Positions 1-7,628 of a stretch of 64,000 bases of DNA are shown piece by piece; position 1 is the first letter of the stretch, and each line of letters starts with the position of its first letter. Both the position numbers and the translations under genes were made by a program. This DNA is from Bacillus sp. NEB1478. Its GTDB lineage: Bacteria > Bacillota > Bacilli > Bacillales > Fictibacillaceae. The stretch covers positions 1,116,001 to 1,180,000 of the forward strand of contig NZ_CP134049.1 in NCBI RefSeq assembly GCF_031582965.1. The letters are read 5' to 3'. The notes under the pieces are model-generated. The model made no database searches. It was not told the origin of the DNA and was given only the letters and a program-made list of their open reading frames with translations.

Positions 1-61
1 GAGCATCCTGAAACGGAGATCAACCACTTTCAAAGGTTGCAAAGGTTCCGAAAGCAGTCAT
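1..61 (+). repeat. end fragment of dispersed intergenic repeat family
   Basis: The first 60 bases align without gaps to 18658-18717, about 48 of 60 identical by my count, starting with GAGCATCCTGAAAC and ending with CAGTCA. Related but more degraded sequence lies at 38606-38735 (opposite orientation) and 49405-49762. From memory it resembles the terminal part of a GC-rich intergenic element common in Bacillaceae genomes. No open reading frame or transposase is visible. The element probably extends to the left of the window. Confidence 0.6.
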
Positions 62-90
62 TTTTATCCTTTGAGTTTACGATTCTTATG

Positions 91-110
91 ATACACTTTA
101 AAATGTGTAT
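91..110. promoter_or_regulatory. 20-bp imperfect palindrome upstream of ytnP
   Basis: The sequence ATACACTTTAAAATGTGTAT is a near-perfect inverted repeat: the ATACAC and GTGTAT arms match exactly and the AT-rich centre has small mismatches. It ends 23 bp before the ATG of the lactonase gene, where a repressor would block transcription or early elongation. Its symmetry and size fit an operator for a dimeric regulator. The regulator is unknown. Confidence 0.4.
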
Positions 111-133
111 AGGAGAGAGAAAGGAGCAAGATC

Positions 134-976
134 ATGGATAAATGGAACATAGGGAATGTAACACTTACTTGGTTAGATGGCGGAGTCACACACATGGATG
201 GCGGTGCCATGTTTGGGGTTGTTCCTAAGCCGCTATGGGAAAAAAAATATCCTGTTAATGAAAAGAACCAAATAGAACTTCGGACAGAACCAATTCTTCT
301 TCAAGGACTTGGCGGAAAGAATATACTGATTGAATCAGGGATAGGTTCGGGGAAATTATCAGATAAACAACTGCGCAATTATGGAGTTACTGAAGAATCT
401 GCCATTGTAAAAAGTCTTGAAAAAGAAGGTCTCACAACGGAAGATATTGATATTGTTATAATGACTCATATGCATTTTGACCATGCTTGTGGACTTACCA
501 AGTGGAAAGATGGCAAATTAGTATCCGTTTTTGAAAACGCTGTTATATACACGTCAGAAATTGAATGGGATGAATTAAAGGATCCAAATATACGATCAAA
601 AAATACATACTGGCGAGAAAATTGGGAACCGATTGAGCATCAGGTAAAAACCTTTAAAAAAGAAATTATTCCTGTAGAAGGGATCAAGATGATTCATACA
701 GGAGGCCATAGTAACGGTCATTCTGTTGTGGAAATCACGATAGATGGTGAAGAGAAAATCTATCACCTTGGGGATTTAATGCCTACCCACGCACATCATA
801 ATTCTTTATGGGTTCTTGCGTATGATGATTACCCGATGACTTCTATTTTTGAAAAGGAAAAATGGATTAAGCCAAATACTTGGTACTTTTTCTATCATGA
901 TGCAATTTATCGTGCAGTAAAGTGGGATTCAGCAGGCGGTTATATTGAAAGAGTCCCACGTTCTCCAAAAATGTGA
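134..976 (+). CDS. ytnP: metallo-beta-lactamase-fold hydrolase, YtnP-type lactonase
   Basis: This 280-residue protein has the metallo-beta-lactamase metal-binding motif HMHFDH near residues 112-117. Later His and Asp ligands lie in TGGHSNGHS and HLGDLMP. Length and sequence match B. subtilis YtnP, a quorum-quenching lactonase reported to open acyl-homoserine-lactone-type rings; the physiological substrate is not proved. No signal peptide is visible, so it is probably cytoplasmic. The ATG has AAGGAG 7 bp upstream. It stands alone, preceded by a 20-bp palindrome and followed by an unrelated exported-protein gene. Family assignment is secure, exact substrate is not. Confidence 0.85.
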   Translation: MDKWNIGNVTLTWLDGGVTHMDGGAMFGVVPKPLWEKKYPVNEKNQIELRTEPILLQGLGGKNILIESGIGSGKLSDKQLRNYGVTEESAIVKSLEKEGLTTEDIDIVIMTHMHFDHACGLTKWKDGKLVSVFENAVIYTSEIEWDELKDPNIRSKNTYWRENWEPIEHQVKTFKKEIIPVEGIKMIHTGGHSNGHSVVEITIDGEEKIYHLGDLMPTHAHHNSLWVLAYDDYPMTSIFEKEKWIKPNTWYFFYHDAIYRAVKWDSAGGYIERVPRSPKM

Positions 977-1103
977 ATAAAAAGACACATTTTTTCCATT
1001 TTCAAGTGAATGTTCATTTTCGAGGGATATGTTAAAATATGAAAGAATGACATTATTTGAATTATTAATTATGACAAGTGCAAAAGAGAAAGGGGATAAA
1101 AAA

Positions 1104-1640
1104 ATGAAAAAACAGATGATAGCATTGTTTACTGTTTTAGCACTGTTTTTAACAATGGGTACATTCGTATCAGCAGATCAAGCAACAGACGAAATGAAAA
1201 AGACAATTGAAGACGGTGTTAAAAAAGAACATAAAGATATGAAAGAAGGTAGTTTAACACTATCTGATATTCAATCTTTCCCGAATGAAGATCCAGAGTT
1301 GGACGCTTCAGAAGTAACAATTGGAATTGCACATTTTGAAACTGTAAGAGATAACATCTTTTATTTTGATCATTCAAAATTCGTTTTCTACAACCCTGAC
1401 ACAAACGAATTGGTAGCAGAGGCTGCTGCAGCAAAAGCAAATCCTAAGCTTATTGATTACAAAGAAGCACATGAATCTGATATCGGAACTCACATGGACG
1501 TAGTTGTTGTCACTTTGCTTTTATCTATCCTGATTATTGTGCCGCTTTTAATTTTGACAATCTGGGAGAAGCGTCAATATCTGACTACAAAATTCAAAAT
1601 CGAGAACAACTTATTCAACCAAGATAATCTTTACCGATAA
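1104..1640 (+). CDS. exported or membrane-anchored protein of unknown function
   Basis: I do not recognise this 178-residue protein. It begins with a clear signal sequence: MKKQMIALFTV, then a hydrophobic run ending near VSADQA. A predicted extracellular part of about 110 residues follows, rich in Asp, Glu and Ala. A second hydrophobic segment (about residues 133-153, VVVVTLLLSILIIVPLLIL) leads into a basic tail with LTTKFKIENN. It is therefore likely a membrane protein with an external domain. The ATG at 1104 is preferred because AAAGGGG lies 8 bp upstream and the signal peptide starts there. The open frame runs further upstream to 1029 without a credible SD. A terminator follows directly. 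Confidence 0.6.
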   Translation: MKKQMIALFTVLALFLTMGTFVSADQATDEMKKTIEDGVKKEHKDMKEGSLTLSDIQSFPNEDPELDASEVTIGIAHFETVRDNIFYFDHSKFVFYNPDTNELVAEAAAAKANPKLIDYKEAHESDIGTHMDVVVVTLLLSILIIVPLLILTIWEKRQYLTTKFKIENNLFNQDNLYR

Positions 1641-1646
1641 ATGAGA

Positions 1647-1686
1647 AAATGCCCGCTTTGGTTTTACCAAAGGGGCATTTTTTTAT
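1647..1686. terminator. intrinsic terminator, bidirectional
   Basis: A GCCC(G)CTTTGG / CCAAAGGGGC hairpin is flanked by an A-tract on the left and a T-tract on the right. It can end both the 178-residue membrane protein gene on the plus strand and ytzB on the minus strand. Confidence 0.8.
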
Positions 1687-1991
1687 TGTTCGATTAGTTG
1701 AAGTACAGCTCCTGTATGTGCATCTACCAAAAACTCATAATGTGAAGAAGCAAGACCTTCGATTGAATGAGAGAAGCCGCCTTTATAGACGGTGTAAGGA
1801 AGATTATGCACCTCAATCTCGTCACGGTTTGTTAAGATCCATGCACCTGAAATACTAAATTGGGAACTGGCTTTTTCTTTTAAAAGTTTTAACGCTTTTT
1901 CAGGAGATATCCATTCATTCCTTTTTTTCGTGAGCACATACCCAGCAGCTGCTCCAGCTAGACCTGCGATCAAGAATGTTTTACATTTCAT
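1683..1991 (-). CDS. ytzB: small membrane-anchored PepSY-like protein (YtzB-like)
   Basis: This 102-residue protein has one N-terminal hydrophobic segment (KTFLIAGLAGAAAGYVL). The remainder contains ISPEKALKLLKEK and a C-terminal VDAHTGAVLQL, the pattern of a PepSY domain; such domains often inhibit proteases. Position and size match B. subtilis ytzB. ATG at 1991 is preferred over the GTG at 2003, because AAAGGGTGGG then lies at the correct distance; the GTG would overlap that SD. It sits between ytnP and ytoP homologues as in B. subtilis, with the que operon inserted after it. Function is unproven. Confidence 0.6.
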   Translation of the reverse strand: MKCKTFLIAGLAGAAAGYVLTKKRNEWISPEKALKLLKEKASSQFSISGAWILTNRDEIEVHNLPYTVYKGGFSHSIEGLASSHYEFLVDAHTGAVLQLIEQ

Positions 1992-2096
1992 ATGTATTCC
2001 CACCCTTTAGTATTTTTTTCATACTGCCATTTTTAAGTATAACAAAGAAAAGCCTTCTTTTTCTCGTCAGTTTTTGTTAAGATACTGATGATAACT

Positions 2097-2142
2097 ATGA
2101 GGGTTCGAGATTCCCACCCCTCTTAAAACAAAACTAGGGAGC
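2097..2142 (+). ncRNA. preQ1-I riboswitch aptamer
   Basis: The sequence GAGGGTTCGAGATTCCCACC, then CCTCTTAAAACAAAACTAGGG, fits the preQ1 class I consensus: stem GAGGG/CCCTC, C-rich loop, and an A-rich tail ending in AAACTAG that forms the pseudoknot. It precedes the queuosine precursor operon queDEC, the expected target. Binding of preQ1 should lower expression. Confidence 0.88.
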
Positions 2143-2163
2143 GTGAAAAATGATTTTCCGCAT

Positions 2164-2187
2164 TCTCTGCTTTTGCAGGGATTTTTT
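2164..2187 (+). terminator. riboswitch-associated intrinsic terminator
   Basis: A 7-bp stem TCTCTGC / GCAGGGA with a TTTT loop is followed by six T residues. It lies 21 bp after the preQ1 aptamer and is the likely expression platform, ending transcription when ligand is bound. Confidence 0.75.
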
Positions 2188-2241
2188 GCACTTTCATTTT
2201 CTAAAGGTTATGGATAAGTGCAACTAATGCTTATGGAAGAG

Positions 2242-2266
2242 CTGGCGCCTGCCAGTTTTCTTTATT
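2242..2266 (+). terminator. second GC-rich hairpin in the que leader
   Basis: CTGGC-GCCT-GCCAG is followed by TTTTCTTTATTT, a short terminator-like structure 33 bp before the queD start. It may be a second termination point or may affect translation of queD. No second aptamer was recognised next to it. Confidence 0.5.
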
Positions 2267-2298
2267 TCGTGCTCTCCTCATTGAAAGGATGAATTGGA

Positions 2299-2772
2299 AT
2301 GTCATATAAAATTCCAAAAGATGTTCAAGTTCTTGGACGAGATATTACAAGTGAACAATTAAAGTATCATCAAAAAAGAGTAGCTGTATGTAAAGAGTTT
2401 ACGTTTGATGCAGCTCACCATTTACATTGCTATGAAGGAAAGTGCAAAAACCTCCATGGTCATACGTATAAATTAGTAATTACCATGAGCGGCTTTGTGA
2501 ATGAAATTGGAATTGCCGTTGATTTTGGCGAAATAAAAGAAATTTTTAAAAGTGCAATAGATGCAAAACTTGATCATAGATATTTAAATGAAGTTCTCCC
2601 TCCTATGAATACAACTGCAGAAAACATGATTGTATGGATGTGGGAACAAATTGAAAAAGAACTTCAAATCAGAGGGCTAGCGGATCAGGGCCATCGCATT
2701 GAAGAACTGAAGCTGTATGAGACACCAACAAGCTTCGCGATCATGAAAAGGGAATGGATGGCTGCAGAATGA
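2299..2772 (+). CDS. queD: 6-carboxy-5,6,7,8-tetrahydropterin synthase QueD
   Basis: QueD converts dihydroneopterin triphosphate to 6-carboxytetrahydropterin, the first dedicated step to queuosine. The 157-residue protein shows the PTPS-family pattern FDAAHHL (about residues 36-42) and CKNLHGHTYK (49-58). These supply the zinc histidines and the catalytic Cys49. The length is typical. It is the first gene after the preQ1 riboswitch and overlaps queE by an ATGA, so queD, queE and queC form one operon. The SD GAAAGGATG and the ATG at 2299 leave little doubt on the start. Confidence 0.93.
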   Translation: MSYKIPKDVQVLGRDITSEQLKYHQKRVAVCKEFTFDAAHHLHCYEGKCKNLHGHTYKLVITMSGFVNEIGIAVDFGEIKEIFKSAIDAKLDHRYLNEVLPPMNTTAENMIVWMWEQIEKELQIRGLADQGHRIEELKLYETPTSFAIMKREWMAAE

Positions 2773-3497
2773 AGACGTTTAATTTGCCATCAAAAGATGT
2801 TTGGAAACAATGGAAACTTCCTATGGTTGAGATATTCGAAACTGTGGAAGGTGAAGGTTTGCAAGCGGGCTATCCGACCGTGTTTGTAAGGGTTTTTCAT
2901 TGTAACTTGCGCTGTACGTGGTGTGATACTACTTACAGTTATGCACCTGCTAAACCAGAATTTGAAGCAACGATAGAAGAAATCATCGAAAAAATTAAAG
3001 AGTTCCCATCTGCCCGTATTTGTTTTACCGGCGGAGAACCTCTTATCCATCGTGAGAAATCAGCAGCATTATTAATGGCAATGGCAGACCTCGAACATAT
3101 TGTTGATATTCATATAGAAACAAATGGTGCGATTGATTTATATCCATTTGAGCAATTGCGTAATTCTCATGCTGAATTGCAGAGAAAAATGAGATTTGTA
3201 ATGGATTACAAACTGCCTGCATCAGGTGAAATGGACAAGATGATCTTGAGTAACTTCAAAGAACTTCAAAATCAGGATGAAATAAAATTTGTCATTGGAT
3301 CAGAAGAAGATTTTGAAATTACAAAACAAGCAGTTGCTGATCATTATATTAAAGGTCAGATCAGTGTAAGCCCTGTATGGGAGAGTATGCCGCCTAGAAA
3401 GCTGGTAGAACTTTTATTGGCAAACCCGCTTCCTAACGCAAAATTAAGTTTGCAGCTTCATAAAGTCATCTGGCATCCTGATGAGAGAGGTGTATAA
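2769..3497 (+). CDS. queE: 7-carboxy-7-deazaguanine synthase QueE
   Basis: QueE is a radical SAM enzyme that rearranges 6-carboxytetrahydropterin to 7-carboxy-7-deazaguanine. From the chosen ATG, Cys45, Cys49 and Cys52 form CNLRCTWC, the CxxxCxxC iron-sulfur motif. FTGGEPL follows and IHIETNG comes later, both typical of the family. The start at 2769 overlaps the queD stop (ATGA); an in-frame ATG at 2754 is less likely because its SD would be too close. The protein is 242 residues, the normal size. Confidence 0.92.
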   Translation: MKTFNLPSKDVWKQWKLPMVEIFETVEGEGLQAGYPTVFVRVFHCNLRCTWCDTTYSYAPAKPEFEATIEEIIEKIKEFPSARICFTGGEPLIHREKSAALLMAMADLEHIVDIHIETNGAIDLYPFEQLRNSHAELQRKMRFVMDYKLPASGEMDKMILSNFKELQNQDEIKFVIGSEEDFEITKQAVADHYIKGQISVSPVWESMPPRKLVELLLANPLPNAKLSLQLHKVIWHPDERGV

Positions 3498-3500
3498 ACA

Positions 3501-4172
3501 ATGAGTAAAAAAGCGGTCATCGTCTTAAGTGGCGGTCTTGATAGTACGACATGTATGGGAATTGCAAAAGCTGAAGGATATGAACTTTATCCGATCACGT
3601 TTCATTACGGACAGCGTCATAACCGTGAAGTAGAACAAGCGATTGAAGTAGGTAAACATTATGGGGTGAAGGATCATCGTATTGTTGACCTTACTTTCTT
3701 AAAAGATATTGGGGGCAGCGCTTTAACAGATATTGACTTGGATGTTCCTACAGAAGCCGAAGAAGGAATCCCTGTCACTTATGTTCCGGCTCGAAATATG
3801 ATTTTTCTTGCTTTATCGAGTGCATATGCAGAGGTGATCGGAGCTACTGCTGTATACACAGGTGTTTCAGCAGTCGACTATAGCGGATATCCAGATTGCC
3901 GTCCGGAATTTATTAAAAGCATGGAAGAAACGATCAATCTAGCAACCAAAGCTGGAGTAACAGGTCAAAACATTCATGTGAAAACACCACTAATTAATCT
4001 TTCGAAAAAAGAAACGATTGAAGCAGGCCTGTCGCTCGATGTGCCATATGAGCTTACAACTTCATGTTATAACGGTAAAGAAGCCGCATGTGGAAAATGT
4101 GACAGCTGTCAGCTCCGAATAAAAGGTTTTAGAGAAGCAGGTTCATTAGATCCGATAACTTACGAAGTTTAA
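3501..4172 (+). CDS. queC: 7-cyano-7-deazaguanine synthase QueC
   Basis: QueC is an ATP-dependent enzyme converting 7-carboxy-7-deazaguanine to preQ0. The 223-residue protein carries the PP-loop motif SGGLDST near residues 10-16. Near the C-terminus is a zinc site formed by SCYNG and CGKCDSC. It begins 3 bp after queE and closes the queDEC operon. The usual fourth gene, queF, is not here but about 7 kb downstream at 11372. Confidence 0.94.
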   Translation: MSKKAVIVLSGGLDSTTCMGIAKAEGYELYPITFHYGQRHNREVEQAIEVGKHYGVKDHRIVDLTFLKDIGGSALTDIDLDVPTEAEEGIPVTYVPARNMIFLALSSAYAEVIGATAVYTGVSAVDYSGYPDCRPEFIKSMEETINLATKAGVTGQNIHVKTPLINLSKKETIEAGLSLDVPYELTTSCYNGKEAACGKCDSCQLRIKGFREAGSLDPITYEV

Positions 4173-4188
4173 ATTTATAATCCTAGAA

Positions 4189-4253
4189 AACCCCTTCTGA
4201 GAAAGTGTACAATAAATATGTACATAGGAATTCTTAGAAGGGGTTGTTTTATT
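4189..4253 (+). promoter_or_regulatory. terminator-like hairpin that contains the ytoP SD
   Basis: AACCCCTTCTGAGAA (4189-4203) pairs with TTCTTAGAAGGGGTT (4231-4245), about 15 bp including one G-T pair. An inner TGTAC/GTACA stem extends the structure, and GTTTTATT follows the 3' arm. This looks like the queDEC terminator. The 3' arm AGAAGGGG is also the SD of ytoP, so the folded RNA would hide that SD unless transcription starts inside the element or the hairpin is opened. Confidence 0.6.
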
Positions 4254-5324
4254 ATGAATAAAGAAACTCTCACATTATTTAAAACATTGACTGAAATGGG
4301 AGCAGCACCAGGTTTTGAGAGGGACATCCGAAATTTTGTGCGTAAAGAAATTGAACCTGTATCAGATGATATTATTCAAGATGGATTAGGAAGTATCTTT
4401 GGGGTGAAAAAAGGAACCGGTCCAAAAATCATGGTGGCAGGACATATGGATGAAGTAGGTTTCATGGTCACTAAGATTACAAAGAACGGGATGCTGAAGT
4501 TCCAGGAGCTTGGGGGCTGGTGGAGTCAAGTGCTGCTTGCTCAGCGAGTGAATGTATATACAGACAGTGGACAAGTCATTACAGGTGTAATTGGGTCAAC
4601 ACCTCCACATCTTTTGTCAGAAGATCAACGGAACAGACCAATGAATATTAAAAATATGTATATTGATATTGGAGCAGATGATGATAAAGAAGCTTATACT
4701 TTAGGAATAAGACCTGGTCAGCAAATTGTACCGATTTGTCCGTTTACACCAATGGCTAATCCAAAGAAAATCATGGCTAAAGCTTGGGATAACCGATATG
4801 GAGTAGGACTTGCGATCGAATTGTTAAAAGAGTTAAAGGATGAGAAGCTGCCAAACGAATTGTACAGTGGTGCCACTGTACAGGAAGAAGTCGGGCTGCG
4901 CGGATCAAAAACTGCTGCCAACCTGATAAATCCAGATTTGTTCTTTGCATTAGATGCGAGTCCAGCAAATGATACGATGGGAGATAAAAGCGAGTTTGGC
5001 CAGCTTGGAAAAGGTGCACTCCTGCGAATATTAGATCGAACGATGGTAACACATAGAGGGATGAGAGAGTATATTTTAGATACAGCTGAAACTCATAATA
5101 TTCCTTATCAATATTTTATTTCACAGGGCGGAACAGATGCCGGAAGTGTTCATGTTTCAGGAAATGGAGTGCCTTCTGCAGTAATCGGAATATGTTCCCG
5201 TTATATCCATACACATGCTTCAATCATTCACATTGATGATTATGCTGCTGCAAAAGAATTACTGATTAAATTAATAAAATCAGCGGATGATACAACACTT
5301 AAGACCATTTTACAAAACAGCTAA
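4254..5324 (+). CDS. ytoP: M42-family glutamyl/aminoacyl aminopeptidase YtoP
   Basis: This 356-residue protein is a cytoplasmic M42 metallo-aminopeptidase, which removes N-terminal residues from peptides. Metal-binding segments visible in order are AGHMDEVGF (about residue 63), AWDNRYG (about 181), QEEVGLRG (about 214), ALDASP (about 236) and IHTHASIIH (about 323). The ATG at 4254 gives the same length as B. subtilis YtoP and has AGAAGGGG upstream. An upstream in-frame ATG at 4218 lies inside the hairpin and lacks an SD. The DUF84 gene follows closely and is probably co-transcribed. Confidence 0.88.
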   Translation: MNKETLTLFKTLTEMGAAPGFERDIRNFVRKEIEPVSDDIIQDGLGSIFGVKKGTGPKIMVAGHMDEVGFMVTKITKNGMLKFQELGGWWSQVLLAQRVNVYTDSGQVITGVIGSTPPHLLSEDQRNRPMNIKNMYIDIGADDDKEAYTLGIRPGQQIVPICPFTPMANPKKIMAKAWDNRYGVGLAIELLKELKDEKLPNELYSGATVQEEVGLRGSKTAANLINPDLFFALDASPANDTMGDKSEFGQLGKGALLRILDRTMVTHRGMREYILDTAETHNIPYQYFISQGGTDAGSVHVSGNGVPSAVIGICSRYIHTHASIIHIDDYAAAKELLIKLIKSADDTTLKTILQNS

Positions 5325-5335
5325 GGGTGAAAAGA

Positions 5336-5851
5336 ATGAAGATTGGAATTGGATCCAAAAATCCTGCTAAAATTAATGCAGCACATCCATTCCTCGAATA
5401 CTTTAAGAACGCAGAACTGGTTTCCTATAACGCAGCTTCCCTCGTTTCAGAACAGCCTTTCTCAGATGAAGAGACGAAATTAGGGGCAATAAACCGCGCA
5501 CAAGATTGTGTAGTACAAGGCGCAGCAATCGGACTAGGGTTCGAAGGCGGTGTTATGGAAATGGAAGATGGCATTTATTTGAGTAACTGGGGAGCAGCTG
5601 CTGACAAAGAAGGAAACGTATTTACAGCAGCTGGGGCGAGAATTCTTCTTCCAGTTCCTATTGCTGACGGATTACGAAAAGGCATTGTACTCGGTGAACT
5701 GATGAGCAAATGGACAAACGATCCTGAGATTAGGAAAAAGGATGGAGCGATCGGTGTATTTACTAGCGGGATGCTCTCTAGAAAGGAAATGTTCTTACAC
5801 ATTTCCACCATGCTTTTAGGTCAGTATATGTTGATGAAAAATGACAAGTAA
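5336..5851 (+). CDS. DUF84-family non-canonical purine NTP phosphatase
   Basis: This 171-residue protein belongs to the DUF84/NTPase I-T family (YjjX-like), which hydrolyses inosine and xanthosine triphosphates to clean the nucleotide pool. Typical segments are GIGSKNPAKINA at the N-terminus, SEQPFSDEETKLGAINRA and GLGFEGGVME. ATG at 5336 is chosen because AAGGGTGA is then a well-placed SD; the GTG at 5327 is part of that SD. It follows ytoP by 11 bp and ends at a terminator, so the two form a small operon. Specificity is inferred from the family. Confidence 0.8.
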   Translation: MKIGIGSKNPAKINAAHPFLEYFKNAELVSYNAASLVSEQPFSDEETKLGAINRAQDCVVQGAAIGLGFEGGVMEMEDGIYLSNWGAAADKEGNVFTAAGARILLPVPIADGLRKGIVLGELMSKWTNDPEIRKKDGAIGVFTSGMLSRKEMFLHISTMLLGQYMLMKNDK

Positions 5852-5876
5852 ACCTCGCAATTGCGGGGTTTTTTTG
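5852..5876 (+). terminator. intrinsic terminator
   Basis: The hairpin ACCTCGC-AATT-GCGGGGT is followed by a run of T. It directly follows the DUF84 gene and separates it from the MltG-like gene. Confidence 0.85.
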
Positions 5877-5930
5877 TATGAATTAATAAAGAAAGGGGAA
5901 ATTAGATACAAAAAACATAGGATTGATAGT

Positions 5931-6959
5931 GTGATAAAGACAAAAAAGGATCTTTTTATTATAGCAGCATTCATGATCGTTGTTATCGTCTCCTCTTGGC
6001 TTATCTTTGAGACACTTCCAGTAGAAGAAAAAGCAGAAAAAGCGTTTATTATAAATAAGAAAAACGATTTTCAAACAATATCAGCTCATTTAGAAGAAAA
6101 GGGCTTTATCAAAAATAAGATGCTATTCTCACTTTATGGACAATTCACGGGTAAAAAAGATCAGATTCTTCCTGGTGAACACACTCTTAAGCAAGGTTCC
6201 AGCTATAATGAAATCTACGCAGATCTCTCATCACTTAATCATGAAACAGAAGCTCTTGAGATTATTATCCCTGAAGGATTTACTATCATTGAAATCGCAG
6301 ATCGTTTAAATGATAAAAAAATAATAAATAGAAATGAATTTCTAGATAAATCAAAAACATGGAACGAGCTGACGAAGAAGCAGCGTAAAAAATTAAAGCT
6401 GACCAAAGGAGATTTAAAACCTGGTACAAAGTATGCAATGGAAGGGCTTATGTTTCCAGATACATACTTCTTTAAACAGCAAATGGATTCTGGTGAAGTC
6501 GTTCGCCAAATGACAGACCGTTTTATTGAAAAAACAGACCACATCAAAATAAAAAGTGGTTTAAGACCTTATGAATGGGTGACACTTGCTTCGATTATTG
6601 AACAAGAAGCCTTGTTAAAGAAGGAAAAGCCGATCATCGCTGGAGTGTTTTTGAACAGAATAAAAAAAGGGATGAAAATTCAATCATGTTCTACTGTCGA
6701 ATATTTACTTGATAAACCAAAAGCAAGATTGAAAAGAAAAGATATTAAAATAAAAAGTCCCTATAACACGTATTTAAATAAAGGTTTGCCTCCAAGTCCG
6801 ATCGCTAATCCAGATCTTGATTCATTAAAAGCTGCAGCTAATCCACAAAAAAATGAATATTATTACTTTGTGGCTAAACAGGACGGAACGTGGAGTCACT
6901 ACTTTTCTAAAACGTATAAAGAACACGAAAAATATACAAGACTAAGCGGGAACTACTAA
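5931..6959 (+). CDS. MltG-like endolytic murein transglycosylase
   Basis: This family cuts nascent glycan strands and sets their length at the membrane. A short basic N-terminus precedes one membrane segment (LFIIAAFMIVVIVSSWLIF, about residues 8-26). A LysM-like region and the catalytic YceG domain follow. Visible motifs are LASIIEQEA with the catalytic Glu, the TVEYLL strand and SPYNTYLNKGLPPSPIANP. The frame is open back to 5841. GTG at 5931 with AGGA 8 bp upstream is preferred because it places the membrane segment normally and gives 342 residues; an ATT at 5901 next to GAAAGGGG is the alternative. In B. subtilis the mltG gene (yrrL) is elsewhere, so this may be a second paralogue. Confidence 0.8.
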   Translation: MIKTKKDLFIIAAFMIVVIVSSWLIFETLPVEEKAEKAFIINKKNDFQTISAHLEEKGFIKNKMLFSLYGQFTGKKDQILPGEHTLKQGSSYNEIYADLSSLNHETEALEIIIPEGFTIIEIADRLNDKKIINRNEFLDKSKTWNELTKKQRKKLKLTKGDLKPGTKYAMEGLMFPDTYFFKQQMDSGEVVRQMTDRFIEKTDHIKIKSGLRPYEWVTLASIIEQEALLKKEKPIIAGVFLNRIKKGMKIQSCSTVEYLLDKPKARLKRKDIKIKSPYNTYLNKGLPPSPIANPDLDSLKAAANPQKNEYYYFVAKQDGTWSHYFSKTYKEHEKYTRLSGNY

Positions 6960-6981
6960 TATGACAAAAAGAGTGTTAAGA

Positions 6982-7020
6982 AAAAGAGGCCGAGTATGTA
7001 ATTACTGGCCTCTTTTTCTT
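6982..7020 (+). terminator. intrinsic terminator
   Basis: GAGGCC and GGCCTC arms enclose a 15-base loop, with A residues before and TTTTTCTT after. It can serve the MltG-like gene and, in reverse, the convergent small secreted-protein gene. Confidence 0.82.
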
Positions 7021-7021
7021 A

Positions 7022-7408
7022 TTATCTCTTCTGGGAGTATATTTTCCCTGTTCCTTTGACCCAATATCCATCGTGTGGCTTAGACATTTTTACATATACT
7101 GGTGTGTACTTATCATGAACATATACAACTACTTTACCGCCGCATTCAGGAATCGTTTTTCTTGTTAATGTTGTATCTGGACCAAAAACATAATGTCTCA
7201 CTTCAATTTTTATTTTATGTCCTTTTCTGCATTGAGCAGAATGGAATGAAAACACGATATCATCATTCGTGTTTATTTTTCTGTTTTTTCCCCTTAAGGT
7301 TGTATCGAACTCATAGACAAAGGTATTATTATAGGCTATTGCCGTTGCATAAGGCAACAAACTGAGGATCGTTATAAGAGGAAATATAAAAAACCACTTT
7401 TTAAACAT
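7022..7408 (-). CDS. small secreted protein, unknown function
   Basis: I do not recognise the family. The 128-residue protein has a classical signal peptide (MFKKWFFIFPLITILSLLPY, probable cleavage near TAIAYN). The mature part of about 100 residues is basic, beta-rich in appearance, and has two cysteines (QCRKG and PECGG) that could form a disulfide bond. The start at 7408 is chosen because GGAGG lies 8 bp upstream. A second ATG at 7414 and an earlier one at 7432 are too close to or before that SD. It faces the MltG-like gene tail to tail. Confidence 0.55.
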   Translation of the reverse strand: MFKKWFFIFPLITILSLLPYATAIAYNNTFVYEFDTTLRGKNRKINTNDDIVFSFHSAQCRKGHKIKIEVRHYVFGPDTTLTRKTIPECGGKVVVYVHDKYTPVYVKMSKPHDGYWVKGTGKIYSQKR

Positions 7409-7581
7409 TTTCATATCCTCCAATCCACTCATTTTTTGTGTTTAATAAAAATGAGATTAAAAGAAAGGTTCTGAACGTAAGTGAAAAAATATCTTGATAT
7501 AATAAATGATATCACTGTATAAGTTTTAGGACATCAATAAAAATACCCAAAATTCTACATTTCATATAGATAATAAGTTAC

Positions 7582-7620
7582 ACAAAAAAACACCTCGGTG
7601 CTTTTTCGCACCAAGGTGGG
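7582..7620 (-). terminator. intrinsic terminator of the MCP gene
   Basis: On the minus strand, CACCTTGGTGC and GCACCGAGGTG arms with a GAAAAA loop are followed by TTTTTTTG. It lies immediately downstream of the chemoreceptor stop codon. Confidence 0.88.
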
Positions 7621-7628
7621 TCAAAGAA

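Noticed and set aside
91..110. RefZ binding motif
   Set aside because: The palindrome is about the right length for a TetR-type operator and RefZ is encoded in the window, but I cannot recall the RefZ motif with enough certainty to claim a match.
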